Assembly: GCF_022539315.1 (NCBI RefSeq)
Contig: NC_066317.1
Span: 49,084,435 to 49,148,434 of the forward strand
Length of the DNA: 64,000 nt
Reading direction: 5' to 3'
Source: Serinus canaria
Taxonomy: Eukaryota; Chordata; Aves; Passeriformes; Fringillidae
Part shown: positions 37,160 to 49,679 of the stretch, piece by piece
How positions within the stretch are numbered: the first letter of the stretch is position 1
Layout of the letters: every line of letters begins with the position of its first letter
Translations under genes and position numbers: made by a program
Notes under the pieces: generated by a model
What the model was told of the DNA's origin: nothing
The model's input: the letters and a program-made list of their open reading frames with translations, nothing else
Databases searched by the model: none

Positions 37160-40030
37160 AAGACATAGTTTGGTTTTTTTTTAAGTTGTGTCCTTACACT
37201 TCTGACAGCCCATTAAATCCATAGAGGAAGAAATATAGCCTTAAACTTTGCATAGGAAGCTGGAAACCGACTGCTCTGCAGTACAAATATTTTCTTCCTA
37301 AGAGCACAGTAAACTACTCAGATGGCTGGATTCTGAGCTGTACAAATAAAGCTCACAATATAAAAACAACAAGAAGGTTCACAAGTCGAGTAGTCCTTTT
37401 TTTTTTCTCCATGACTTTTTGGGTGGTCTCAGAAATCATGTTCTCCATCCATAGCAGATGAAACACAGTATTGAATCTTTAAGAAACTTTAGTTGTTTCT
37501 CTTAAAAATGCTTGCTGAATACTTAAGTTGAGCAAGTAGTCTAGGAAACAAATGACTGATTAAAAAGCAAAATATATTCAATTGCATAGATTAAAAAATT
37601 CCCAGTAATTTCATTGTAACAACTTCAAATATTCTGAAATAACTCATAGGTGATTGGGGTTTCAATTTGTAAAGTGAAAAGTAAAGTCGTAAAGTTTTCT
37701 TTGTAAAGAAAGGTAAAGTAATCCATTTGACACTTAGAGGGTTAAGCCCAGAGACAGAGGAAGTGGCTAACATCTCAAAGATTTAAAAGTAAGGCGACTT
37801 TATCCAGCTCAAGATCTGGTCAGTAGCCACTTGATGAATATTAATGATAGAAGAAATATGGTTAAACTTTTAGTTATTGCTTTATAGGCTGAGTTCTGTC
37901 TGAAATTTAAAATGTCAGTCAAATCAAAAGCAAGAGCTTTTCCTAAATCTCTGCTTATATATTACACATCACAAAGCAGAGCCATACCTGAGTGCTGGCA
38001 GGCTGTGGGCATCACAGGTAGAAGGAATAAGCATGCTCAATGAAATTGAGGGTTCAGCTGCACTTGGGTGGGTGGGGGCACAGGGAAAAGTAATTTTCAT
38101 CCATTACTCAAAATACTTCCACAATTTGCATGGGAAAAAACCTGGAATTTTATTCTCAGGATACAAGCCAGTCTCTGCACAGTGTTTTTTCCTCATGTCC
38201 TGCTTGTTCTGTACCTGCCTGGAGATGGGAGAGGGGTGAGTTCCTGAACATTTTTTCTCCTTTTCTGATGCTGGTGACTGGTGCATTAAGTGATCCTGAA
38301 TGAGCATAGCCAGTCCAAGGCTCAGAGCTCATTCTGTTTTCTTTTTGCATGTGCAGAGCGGTTGGATGAGGAAAGTTTAGACTGTGTTCAGAAGTCTGTC
38401 TTGATTACCCTGTAAAACAAATTTAACATATTTTCACTAGATAGACTGATAGACTCACATATGCATATTTTTGCTACAGGAAGTACCTGTGAAAGCACAA
38501 AGAGAAACGGCTGAAGTAAAACATCATCTAGAGCAATGCACTTTCTCTGGCACTCACAATTTTTTATTGAGAAGAGGAATTTTAAAAAATGGTAATTCTA
38601 CAGTGTTTGGGAGATTGGCCCAAACTTACACAATGCTAATGCAACATCTGACCTATGTTAAAGCCAGGCAGTTCCTGATATGACATGGGTGCTCCAGCAG
38701 GGAAGGGAGACTTGGAAGGAGCACAAGGAGGGGGGCTGAAAAGGGATGGATCACTGTGCCTTCAAAGGCAATTCAGCTTTGGCACTCTCTAGGAACTTAT
38801 CACAATATCTCCCTGTGCCTACACAAGACCTTTATGCAGCCTCTACAACCCAAAGAAAAGTTTGCGTGTCATGATATACCATCAGTCTGGAGAACTAGGC
38901 AGAGTTTGGGAAAAGTCTCACATTTTTCCAGACTTTCCTGTCTATTGTTGATTTTCCATTACTCTGCTTCTGGATGCCCCTGAAAAACCACAAGAACTTC
39001 CCTTCTAGTAGGGTTTCATCACTTTTGCCTCAAAATGAAACTAACCAAAATGAAAAACAGCTGGATCAAAAAGAAATCTAGTAAGCAAATAAGCAAACAA
39101 ACCCAAACCTTCAAAATTTAGGTTGATTTTAATTCTGTATCTGATTTTGGACAAACTGAATATTAATTTTTATATCATTTTCTTCCTGTCAGTTCATATG
39201 TTTTTTGCAAGAAGAATCACATTTGGCTTTAGTCTCCTACCAGTCTCTGATCTGTATTTCTGTTTTGCTGCCACTGGGCAACTGCTTTGCCCCTATGTTC
39301 CTTCTGATGTCATGAGACCACATTGCTGGTGATTTTTGGCTTAAACTCAAGGTTTTGGTCAGCACCTGGTAAAAAAAAATGTGCCTTGCTTCTTTTTATT
39401 TAGTATCTGAAATACTTTTGTCACTTGGGTTAATGCTACACAGAGCCAGTTTTTTCTAAATCCTCTGAAAAGCTTTGTGCCTCTACTATCCCGTTAAGCA
39501 GTTTACACTTTTAGGCAGGTAAAAAGACAATTCTACAAATCTCACTTGAGCTGAGGAGAATATCATCAATCAATAATTAACACTGTTCACATCCAGTAAG
39601 TCGAATTCCTGCTCACAGAATGTTTCTCTTGGCATTTCATGCTTGTCAGCTCCATTTTCAATCTGAGCTGCCATCCAGTGCTAGCAACAGACTTTATAGC
39701 TGGCGTTCTGCAGGTTTCTGTATCTGGGGGAGGGGTACTAATTTTACAAAGTAAGGACACAGGAATAACTCCGAGAAAACGAGAATTCCAGAGCTGGACT
39801 TCTGGGTCAGGCCTCTGGATAATTACTTTTAATACAGATTATTGAAAAATAAACTGTTCTGTGCTAAAGGGAAGGCATTTAGGGGTTTGAAAGAGGAGGC
39901 AAATTAGGCGCATGTAAAGGACAGGCGGCTGGAGGCTGGCGAGTGAAAGTGGATTTTTCCATAGGAAAAGCAGAGCCTGACAAGTTTTTCCCACACCGCT
40001 CCCCCATGAGGGCAGCCAGACGTGAAAGAG
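37160..40030. other. non-coding stretch, nothing recognised
   Basis: Only short chance frames are present. CpG density begins to rise near 39.9 kb. Confidence 0.55.
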
Positions 40031-40039
40031 CTCCATCCA

Positions 40040-40345
40040 TCCGTGTGTGCCCGGGCCCGGCCTCTCCCGAGGGCGCGGCCCGGCCGGGCCTGGGCGCGGC
40101 TGGCTCCGCGGCCGGGCCCCCCGGGACAGGCCGCGCTCCAGCGCCGGCGGCAGGGCGGGCGCGCTGTGCTCCCGGGCTCCGCTGCTTTCTGCTTCAGCCT
40201 CTTTGTTTCCCTTGTCCTGCTGCCAGCAGGGCAGACAGTGCGGGCACTCAGGGAGCAGCTGCCTGCCGGAGCTCGGCGGCTCGCGTCACACGGGCAGGGC
40301 TGCCGGGGTACAGCAGGCCGGCGAGGGGGTGAGGTCAGGTGAAAC
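40040..40345. promoter_or_regulatory. CpG island, possible promoter
   Basis: The island is dense in GC and CpG (CCCGGGCCCGGCC, GGCGCGGCCCGGCC, GCGCCGGCGGCAGG) in an AT-rich setting. If transcribed rightward, a donor-like GGG|GTGAGG at 40329 could end a first exon. About 110-160 bases further on are a CATTTAAAAGG TATA-like word (about 40422-40432) and a CACGTG E-box at 40483-40488. Open frames of 106-147 codons on both strands reflect high GC and show no domain. It is a plausible start for an unseen gene or lncRNA. Confidence 0.6.
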
Positions 40346-40349
40346 ATTA

Positions 40350-41600
40350 GCCACGTTCTCTTGGCTTCCCGCCAGGGCCTTTCAAATATTTCTTTATGTG
40401 CTGCTGATGCTGTGCTTGTTTGGCATTTAAAAGGTATGCTCCGGCAGGATTTCGCAACGAGCTGCCATTTTACGGTTCAAAACACGTGCGAGCTTATCAG
40501 GCATGGAAATGTGTGTCTCCACGATCCCCTTCCTCTCCCCTCCCTCGGGGCTTGCAGCAGAGCCGCTCCAGGCAGATCAATCGTGAGGACTGTGCAAATG
40601 GCTAAAAATAATGCAAGTCATAAAGTGTGGAAGCTGTTGCTCATTTTGGGGCTTGAAGATTGCAGTGTCGGTCAATACCAATGACTGTGCTATCTGGACA
40701 GTAGTAGATAAGGGTCAGATGTTCCTCTAAGGTGATTAAGGTGACTTGCAATCCTCTTCCTCAGTGCCTGCTGCCAGAGTGTGTCTCTTCAGTTTCCCAG
40801 GTTGCAGGGAACAGGCAGATATTCTTGACAGTTTGTCACGAGCAGAATTTCATCCTAGATTCAGAAAAATAGGGTTGGAAGACAGAATGAACTAGCCTGT
40901 ATTCTGCATCCTGATGGATGCCAGTCAAACCAGTTCTTAAAGATTCCACCAGAGCTGCTGGCAACATGTGCCAGTCCTTCCTTGTCCTCTCTTTATCCAG
41001 ATGGGAGTGTGGGCTAGGTTCTTTATCTACCTGTCCAGCAGCATAAAGGCGGAGCAGCATGTTGCTACAGTACTGGTGACTTGCAGACTGTCCCATAGAC
41101 AGCATTTCCTCCAGGTCAGGGTGGGGATGCTGAGAAGGATAGTTTGATAAAATCTGGAGTGCAAATTCAAATGGCTGAAATATACCTTGTGCCCAGGATA
41201 AAAAACAGAGAAGTCAGAGAAGTGAGCAAATGCAGGCATGAACTTTCACAGCTTGTGTAGGGTTGTATCTTAATTTTGTGCTGGGATTTGTAATGTTGTT
41301 GTCAAAGGAGACTAATGCACTGAAGATGACACAAATGAAGTGCTATTCTTTAAAGAAACAGGAGATTTGAGTACTCAGGAATCAAATATTTTGTTTAATT
41401 TGCACTAGCTCTTTGACAAATTTTGTTGGCTGAACCATTACACTAGTGCTGTGTTAATGCTATGAAAATGGGCAGAGGTTTTTTTTCTTATTCGTAAGGA
41501 GTAGGTAATATTCTGATTATTCTGATTCTAGGTAATTTGCACTGGTTTTGAGCTCATTTTTCTTTTTCATCTCCTGGAAGAAATGCAAAGAGTAGCTTGA
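40350..41600. other. non-coding stretch beside the CpG island
   Basis: There is no identifiable exon. A minus-strand frame of 89 codons at 40836-41105 has no known motif. Confidence 0.5.
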
Positions 41601-41605
41601 GAAGA

Positions 41606-41647
41606 AACACACACACCCACCCCCACCCCCACACCCACCCACCCACA

Positions 41648-41699
<52 letters not shown>
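41606..41699. repeat. compound CCCA / CA microsatellite
   Basis: An imperfect CACCCA/CCCA segment (41606-41651) leads into 24 perfect CA units (41652-41699). It is probably polymorphic in length. A chance minus-strand frame crosses it as a Cys-Val repeat. Confidence 0.95.
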
Positions 41700-41702
<3 letters not shown>

Positions 41703-43232
41703 CTTACCAAGAGAGGTCACTGCAACATCCTCCGTGGATGCATTCCCAAAGGCATGAGACAACACTGTCACGGTTGGTCAGATGGGATCACTGTAGGGTT
41801 TGGATCTCACACAGGACTCTAAACCTTAGAAGTGAAGAAAAATGTGCCCTGATGACTGCAGTGCTGGCTGGTATCTTGAGTGTATCTCCTCATTACTGGC
41901 CTAATCATGGGAATGATTTTAATATCGTGAGGTATTTTTAAAAAGTGCATGGTTTTTGTTCTTGTGTGTGTAAGGGAGAAAGGCAGACAATGTGTGTTGC
42001 CAGTTCTTCTGGATGGACAGAGAGTGATACCCACTTCTGTAACAACTCTGTCAGGCCTCCTGAGAGTAGGAAGTTTCCAGCTGGCCCTCAGACTCTTTAA
42101 TTTCTAATTAATTTATTCTAGATCCTACCAGCCCACATCTGCACTCTTCTCTTGCTCAACAATTAGTTATGCAACCCAAGAAAAACATGGTTTTAATTCT
42201 TGAATTTCCAAGCTCAGTTCCTGCACTGAAATCTTCTTGCTTATCTCTCCCATTCTTGCTGGTCCTGGATTCCCTGTCTCAGGGTGGAAGAAGCATTGCT
42301 GGAGATGCTTCACTTGGCTGCCACTGCTCACTGACCTGGTGCTGAGGGATGGAGAGTGAAGGGGCAGCAGAGCACAGCATGACCCACTTTTCATTGACTG
42401 ATATCCAGAACTAATCATCTCACATGTCCTTCTGCATAACATGGATCAAAGGGTTTCCCAGCATTTGTTCCTGTTTGAACTATTGATTTTCTTTGCATAA
42501 ACCAGCCAAGTTTAATTAAATTCTGCACAGTGATAAAGAATCTACCCTCTGCTCCATGTAAATTGTTCCAGCAGCTAATTTCGCCTCTCTGCTGAAACCA
42601 CATGCCTTATTTCTGGGGCAGATTGTCTAGACAGATGTGTGTGAGAGCCCACTCCAAAATGTTGCTTCAAATACAGGTATTCCTAAATTACACCTACACA
42701 AGCCTTTCCCTTTGCTCTACTGAAGAGCTTCACCTTGGGGAAACTTTTGCTGTAAGATACATTTTCCAGTCCTCAGTCATTCAATGAACTCTCATCTGAA
42801 ACCTCTTGTCTTGTATGTGTGAAGCCAAAACATTTTTAAACTGAGACCAGTTACAGGCTTTGTCATGGCATCCAGAGTTCCCAGGTTCATATACACAAGG
42901 ATTCCTTTTGCTGAAGCAAACGTTTCCTCCTGTTGGGTTATCTGCCCTGGTCTCCCTGCAGACTCACTGCTTCTAAGGGCTCCATTAACCTGTGAGGATG
43001 ACCTGAAAGATTTGTCCTCTAATGAATGACTTGACTTTTGGCTGCACTGAAGTTCATACCAAAGATTTGTTGTCTGTGTGAAGTTTTCAAAGCATGTCAC
43101 ATTGCTGCTACTCAGGGATCTGATTTCTTCTTTTTTAACTGCTTATCATTTAATTTGAGTTTGGGTGTGTCCAGGCTCACTGAGGTATCCAGAGACTTCA
43201 GATAAAATACTTAAGAGGAACAGAAACAAGGA

Positions 43233-43249
43233 CCCCCCCCCCCACCCCC
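43233..43249. repeat. poly-C tract
   Basis: Eleven C, one A and five more C. The minus strand is a G-run that may form quadruplex structure. Confidence 0.85.
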
Positions 43250-43427
43250 GATCCCGCTGGTGCTCCTGAGGCACAAGGCTGAATCTTGTATCTTAGACTT
43301 ACTTTAATTTTGTCTGCCTGGCAGAGATAACAGAGCTCTGGAGGAGAACCTCTAGCTCATCTCTCCTAATGAATGAGCAAGTGCCAAATTTGCTAGGAAT
43401 GGCTAGCTTGTAGGCTAATGTCAGCCC

Positions 43428-43453
43428 TGGTGGCTTTGCCTGGTGGCTTTGCC
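43428..43453. repeat. 13-bp perfect tandem duplication
   Basis: TGGTGGCTTTGCC occurs twice back to back. It is probably a recent slippage event. Confidence 0.9.
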
Positions 43454-45086
43454 ATCTGATTTTTCTTGGAAGAGATGAGGAGTACCATTAGAACTGTTCC
43501 TGTAGGGAGCCTTTCTAAATTACCACATGAAAACTCCTCATGCTGCTGTAATGCAGACTAGAGAGCAACCTGCATCCCCATCTCCCCAGCTCTGGCTGCA
43601 GCAGTGATGCCTGATGATGGATGAGGGTGGAGGCAGCTTTTTGCATCAGGGGATGCTGTCTGCTTGTGTGGGTTGTGCCACCAGAATTGAGTCCCAAAGC
43701 TCATAAAAGTGAACTGCTGGTTAGTGTAGAAGATAATTGGACCCCCCCTGCAGGGCACAGGACCCTGTGTGTGGTGTTCTGCATGAAATTCAGTGCTGAG
43801 GTGTATTCAGAGTGCATTGACTAGACAACCCCTCAAGAGCCCTTTATGCTAGGATTCCTAGTCTGGAGTTGCCACTCAGCTGAGCATGAAATAGGTACTG
43901 AGGTCAGCATGTGTGAGATGGTGGTGAGTGTGGGCTGCACAGAAGCCTGGGAATGCTAAGGTTTGATAGTGAGGTACCAAATGTGTATGGGAAATACCAG
44001 GCTTGGTTGCAAGTGCCTCAAACAGTTTGAGCATTCCTCCTCCTTCTCCCCCACCCCTACCCAAACACCTGTATCCTTTATAGGATCTAGCCGTGGTGAT
44101 TTTGACTGCAGACATTAAATATTGTTTCCATCCACACTGGGGCTCTACTTGTTCAGTTTTTTCACCATTCATTCCTCTTCAGCCACTTTTCATCACTTCA
44201 ACCTTTAACCTCAGAGTGGTCCTACTATTTCAGGTCTTTGTTAAAGTTTTACTGGTCATGAACAGAAGTCAGGTTGTGATCTCATTTACTTCTGCTGCCT
44301 TAACAGAGTTTCTCTGGGCTTGTAGTGATGCACAGGAGAATAGATCCTCCACCCTACTGCATATTTGCTAAGTGCTAACAGCATATTTGGCTGAGTACAG
44401 AATGCAGTCAACAAAAAGACTGATGTGTAATAGAGAGCTGTTTTCTCACAGATGCTGCTGCCTGAGCTGCTTGCACTGACCACTGCAGTTCTGACAGGGT
44501 CTCCTTCCACAGTGCCCTTCCAGCCCCCAGAATTACTGAGAAATTTTTACTTTAAATGCCCTGCTAACTTCTAGGTGTCTTGCTGACTTGCACGCAATCA
44601 GATTGAAATGTCAACATGATGTTAATATTTAACAATTATCACCAGGAACTTCTCATACCTTTTCCTTAGAGGATACAAAGAAGCCCCACGCCCACCTGTT
44701 CCTAAATCCCTGTCATCAGTTTGAACAGATTCAGGTGATATGTTGGACATTTATCAGTTATTATCACCTGCAGTAGGCCCTGGCATAGGACTGCCCTAAA
44801 ATATGCTTTCCCTGGAAGCCTTCCAGATTGCTCCAATTGCAATCTCCTCATGAGCCAGAGAGAGCTTGTATTGTGCAAAGCAAGAAACGGAAAAACAAAA
44901 GCTGAGAGGATAAAAAATAGCTCAAATGACTTAATTTCTGTTTTAATTCCAAGAATACATGAGGCCCCTGATATTTCCCACATACATCTCCTTTCTTTGC
45001 AGCACAAAGAGGATATATTTTAAACAGTAGTGTTAAATGAATGATATGCTGCTACTGGATAATGGTCTGCTGTGGAGAGATAATTG

Positions 45087-45147
45087 TTGAGACAAAGCTG
45101 AGGTATTTATTGAAGATAAACATTGAGACAAAGCCAAGATGTTTATT
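45087..45147. repeat. 36-bp-period imperfect duplication
   Basis: TTGAGACAAAGC with a following AGG/AAGATxTTTATT segment appears at 45087-45111 and 45123-45147. About four of 25 bases differ, so this is an older tandem duplication. Confidence 0.7.
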
Positions 45148-45235
45148 TTCTAAGCACCAGACTGTACTGCAGACAAAACATATAATATCATTAGCATTAT
45201 TCCTAATGTGTTGGAAGCCTGAACATGCCCCATGA

Positions 45236-45330
45236 CAAACTTTTGTTAACTTGGCAGTGGCAGAACTGGGATTCAAATGAGAAAGGCACCCAGGCTGATC
45301 CAAGCAGTGATGCCAGAGGGCAGCTCTGTT
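45236..45330. mobile_element. possible MIR/CORE-SINE relic
   Basis: GTTAACTTGG, then CAGTGGCAGAACTGGGATTC, then CCAGGCTGATCC resembles the reverse complement of a MIR-like tRNA/core SINE (GGCAGAGCCGGGATTCGAACC). Such elements are old in amniotes and scarce in birds. Chance similarity is possible. Confidence 0.3.
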
Positions 45331-45334
45331 GACC

Positions 45335-47400
45335 GTATCAGGGGCAGTGCCCAAGTGTTGCCCTCCTTGGCCCCTGTCTGCCCTTCTGTAGCTCAGGGAG
45401 ATGGCCGAAGTGCTTCCTGCAGACCTGATCACTAACAGGTGAAGTATCAGGAAGAATACATTTCTTTTTCATTGATTCAATGAGAAACTAAAGTAAATAA
45501 TTTCCTGATTCTTCAGGTTCATTTGATGTAATGAAACTATAGGAGATATGACCAGCCTGTCATCAGAACAGTATTTTACAGTTTTCAAAACTAATTTTAC
45601 AGATGCCTTTGAATAATTCATGCACAGGTTTGTATCTGAACATTGGTGAAATACAGGCCCATACAAGAACATGGGCAGCTTCAAGCAGAAGCAGGGCCTG
45701 ATCCCCTGTGGAAATGAAGAAGAATGGGCTCTGTGATACACCTGGGTGGTGTGTGCAGCTGTCCTGGCGTGTTTGGGTGTGGTGGGGCTCCTCTGGGTAC
45801 ATGCTGGTGCAGGTTTGCTTTTGTGAATGTCCTGTGGAGACTGAGAGCTGTGGCCATGTTGGCTTCTAGGAGATGCATCCCAGCAGGTGAGGGGTGCCCT
45901 TTCCTCCTAGCTGTATCCACACTGTGACTTGCAGCACTACTGAGCAGGGTCCCAGCCTCGCTATTCACAGCAGACACTGGTTTTGGCATTGCCCTTGATA
46001 GCTGTAGAAAGTTGTATCAACAGACTGTTTCCCACCATTCCATCCTGGTTATGTGAAGATAGTTGAACACTCAGCTCCTACTGACTGCATTGGTCATCAG
46101 ACACCTACATATAACCAGGGACTTGGGCATAATTTCCTAAACTCATTCTAAGAGGGCTGCAACATCACTGAGTGTTATATGATCTGAATATGTTTCAGAT
46201 TGGCTGTAAAGTGAATGTGTGCACCTACAGAAAATACCAATACCACTTTATTGCACAGAGCAGAAAGAGGATACAAACTTCTTACACAAGTATTCTACTT
46301 CTCAAGACTGTAACCCAGTTCCTTTTTAAAAAGGTAACTGAAAATTAAGCCCTAATCTATCTTATGTCTGTGACCTGATTTTGAAAGGTCCTGAGCATCC
46401 AGGATTGTCTATCAGCATCAGCTGAAGGAATAAAAACTTCTGCGATCTCCATCCCTCTAGAGAAATTAAAGAATTTCCAAACAATCCATCCTTTCTGTAT
46501 GCATGCAGATATATTGAAAAAAAAAACAACCAAGCCCTAAAGAAAAACCCCATGTAGTTCTTTATGTGGACTATCATGGATGGCTCTGTTATGTCTCTGT
46601 CATCAGCACTTTCCCCACTAAACCCAAACCATTGCATTGTGTTGTCTCCCAAGTCATCTGTGCTTGCCATGCATTTGACAATACATGTTTTGTCAAGTCA
46701 AACAGGCTTCCTTAGAAAGAAAGAGATGACATTATTACTGCTCAAGTAGGACTCTCTGTATATTATGCTGAGGTAGTAAAAGCTCTGTAAGGATCTTACT
46801 AAGTACAATTCACATGATGTCTTTCAGAAGTGCATTTACAAATAAAGACATAAATGTAAGTTATTTTGCTTTTGAGAAATCTCAGGGTTGTTTTGCTGCA
46901 TCAAACTGCAATCAATTGTCAACTGCACTGACGAAGTCCAGATTTGAAAAGGAAAACTGTAATTACTGGATTACTTAGTGCTATAATAGTCAATATTATG
47001 GTAATGAGGAATTAATTAAATATGCTATTGGACTGAGGAATCCCTGCCTTCTAGACTCAAGTTCACAGAGCCTTTAATTGAGTATTTAGCAGAAGGCATA
47101 TGAATATGTATTAAGGCACTTTCTTAAGTTGTCTGACAACATTTAGCCTAATCCTTTTACCTTCCATACCCCAAAAAATAGATGTGAGTCTTGCCTTCTA
47201 CTCTTGAGCTGCATAGATGGAAAAAATAAGAGTAAAAATAGTTGTCATTTAGGTGTAACCAATACACTATAATATGAATCCTTTTATCTGTCAGTATTGC
47301 TGCTTCAAGTAGGACAAATGTGGTATAACTTTCAGTCCTTCCTCAGACAGCATTGATTTCCCTCATGGGTATCTGAAGATGGTAAACAGCAGAAGTAGCA
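45335..47400. other. non-coding stretch
   Basis: No gene is seen. At 46930-47070 homeodomain-like words cluster (see findings). Confidence 0.5.
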
Positions 47401-48600
47401 CACTAGCTGGAATTCTCTGGGAAGGACAGCACTGTACTTTTCTTGTTCAAAGCTTGTAGATTTAAAGGATACTTGCATATTCTTATTGGCCCCATCAGGC
47501 CATTTGCTGTTCAGACATACAGCCTTGATCTTCCACTGAGTCTCAACAGTGTGCTTTGCAGCAGTGCTGAGTCTTCTGCAGCAGTCTCTCTTGGTGGGAT
47601 ACCAGCACTTTTTATTGTTGCTAGAAAGACAAGGTCAAATACAGTTGGAACAGGAAGTTCTGTGGTTTGTGGTGGTCTTCAACTTATTGGAAGTTCATTC
47701 TTCAGAATCAGGGCTCTAAAAAACAGTTCTACTTCTGCCCTAAATAGCTTTTTCTTACCACAGTGATTTCTGTACCTCATAGAACTGTGTCTGAGAGCAC
47801 TGAAGCTGATTGTAGTCTTCACTCTGCAACTTGCTGTGATCTTTTGTAGTGGCCCCTCAAGGATGTTTGAAATACCATAGATGACCTATGAGTAGGGAAC
47901 AGGTCAGATTCATTCATAGCCACCTGTGTCAGATGGCGTTTTCTTGTAGGAAGAGAGTCTGGCAAACATTTTCTGCAGAAGCTGTTCTGTGTGAATAATG
48001 TTAGTCAGGAGTTCAGAGCTGCTACAAGATTAAAGACTGACTTAGCCAATAGTGTGCTTCAATACCATTACCACTAGCTGCACAGTGGCTACAAGCCCTT
48101 AAAAATGTTTTCCTCCATTTTTTAGAACCTTCTTTTCCACTGCGAGTCAACTTCAGACATTTGTTTTCATATACACAAAGATTGTTGATGTCACAGCTGA
48201 GGTCACGAGGCATTTTGATGTTGATTTTATTAAGTGTGTATTCTAGTGCCCTTTGCACGTGCTATTGTGCTGCTTCTTCATCAAGACATGACTTCAATGT
48301 TTGCTGGTTTTGAAAAAAGTGCATTAATTTTGTGAAACACTGAGCCCAGCCCAAACATCAAAAGCACTTGTAGGTGCTCCCTTTGCCACTGGAGGTTTGC
48401 TTGACAAAACCAGTGGTCTGTGCTTTACCTTGCATCACCATATTCTTTTTGCAGACTTCTGCTGGTTTGCATGCATGTACTAGATCTGAAATAATTACAG
48501 TTCCCATACTTCTTCCACAAGTTCCCAATTCCAAGATGCATGCCTTCATAGCTTCAATTAATATTAAAGTTGTTTTCATTGTTTGCATGTTGTGCTATGG
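47401..48600 (-). other. stop-poor minus-strand stretch, possible decayed pseudogene
   Basis: One minus-strand frame from 48588 to 48022 has only two internal stops in about 190 codons. It contains protein-like text such as INIKMPRDLSCDINNLCVYE and GSKKWRKTFLRACSHCAASG. The same frame continues downstream to about 47401 with more stops, but with stretches such as QLQCSQTQFYEVQKSL. I recognise no family. It could be a heavily decayed retropseudogene, or chance. Confidence 0.2.
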
Positions 48601-48604
48601 TGAT

Positions 48605-49360
48605 TATAAAATGAGAAAGATGCTTCAGTTCAAGGAGAGGGAGTGGAAAGAAGGACAGATCAGAAGTTGCAAGAGTCAAAGGAAAAGAAAGAACTGTTAA
48701 GTCTTTTTCTTCAAGCAGAAAATGATTTATAAATATTTACTAGAAGGATTCATTACAGATTTAAATGAACTTACACAATTTTAACAAAGTCAGAATTTAC
48801 CAAGAGGAGGGACAGTCCCCGTTTCTGTTGAATTTAAGCCTACTGACAGTAGTGACTGTGTTTCTCACTTACCTGTTGTGAAAATTTGGGGCACAAAACT
48901 TTCTGCTCTGTGTCTTCTTGGGGTTTGAAAAACCACAGAATTAAACGATTACGAAAAATTACTGCAGACTGCCTCTGAGGTGTGAGAAGACCTCAAGACT
49001 CCCTTCCACCTCACCTTTGAGCCCATTTTTCTGAATTGCTGCTAAAGCTCCAGAGAGGCTAAAAGGCTGAAATGAAGGGACTATCTGTTTTTAGAAAATG
49101 TAACATTTTGTAAATAGTGCTCTGCATTGTTGACACTCTTTTAAGCACTATTGGGGACAATGTTTTGGACCCATTTGTCTCCCTTGAAATGAAATTATTG
49201 GTAGCATTAGCTGATAATTTATTCTAAGCAACATCAATTGCTAAAAATGACAACATTCCAGAAGGCTTATTTAAAATATAGTGTATTGTGTAATTCTTTT
49301 TGTTTGTCTGTTGCACAATCTATTTGCTGATACTTGTTTCTCTCCCTCCCTCTCTCTCCC
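48605..49360. other. non-coding stretch, nothing recognised
   Basis: It is AT-rich with no recognisable element. It ends in a long pyrimidine tract. Confidence 0.55.
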
Positions 49361-49364
49361 CTAG

Positions 49365-49675
49365 GCTATCAAACAAAGCTGCCCAACCTTACACTCATCC
49401 ATCATCCTTGAGTTATTAAGAGAGTAGCTGCAGAACATTTACAAGTGCATAGGATGGATTGCTGGCTGCTTTTCAAGAACACAGTCAGTGCTACAAAAAC
49501 TTTGCAAGATGGCAAATTTTCTCATGTTTCCTGTTCCTTGCTCTGCTAGAACCTGCTAGAAGGAATAGTTTCTTGGATTTAGGGTTACTAATCTAGGTTG
49601 ATGCCAAAACTGTTACTCATTCATGTCTAGTACCAGATTTTAATTTTATCTGAATAAAATATTTCTTTTTTGGTA
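49365..49675 (+). other. candidate terminal exon of an unseen transcript
   Basis: A very strong pyrimidine tract and acceptor (CTCCCTCCCTCTCTCTCCCCTAG) ends at 49364, and a canonical AATAAA follows at 49653-49658 with a T/G-rich segment after it. The interval has no long open frame, so a 3' UTR or lncRNA last exon would fit. It is signal matching only. Confidence 0.2.
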
Positions 49676-49679
49676 ACTG

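Larger units (their letters stand above)
41700..45085. other. non-coding stretch
   Basis: No gene is recognised. It contains a 38-bp segment shared with 35.6 kb (41843-41880), a poly-C run at 43233-43243 and a 13-bp tandem duplication at 43428-43453. Confidence 0.55.

Noticed and set aside
39904..40430. Coding sequence in the 40-kb CpG island (frames of 106 to 147 codons).
   Set aside because: Frames are Arg/Ala/Pro/Gly-rich on both strands, as expected of CpG-rich DNA, with no known domain.
41517..41771. Cys-Val repeat protein.
   Set aside because: It is a translation of the CA microsatellite.
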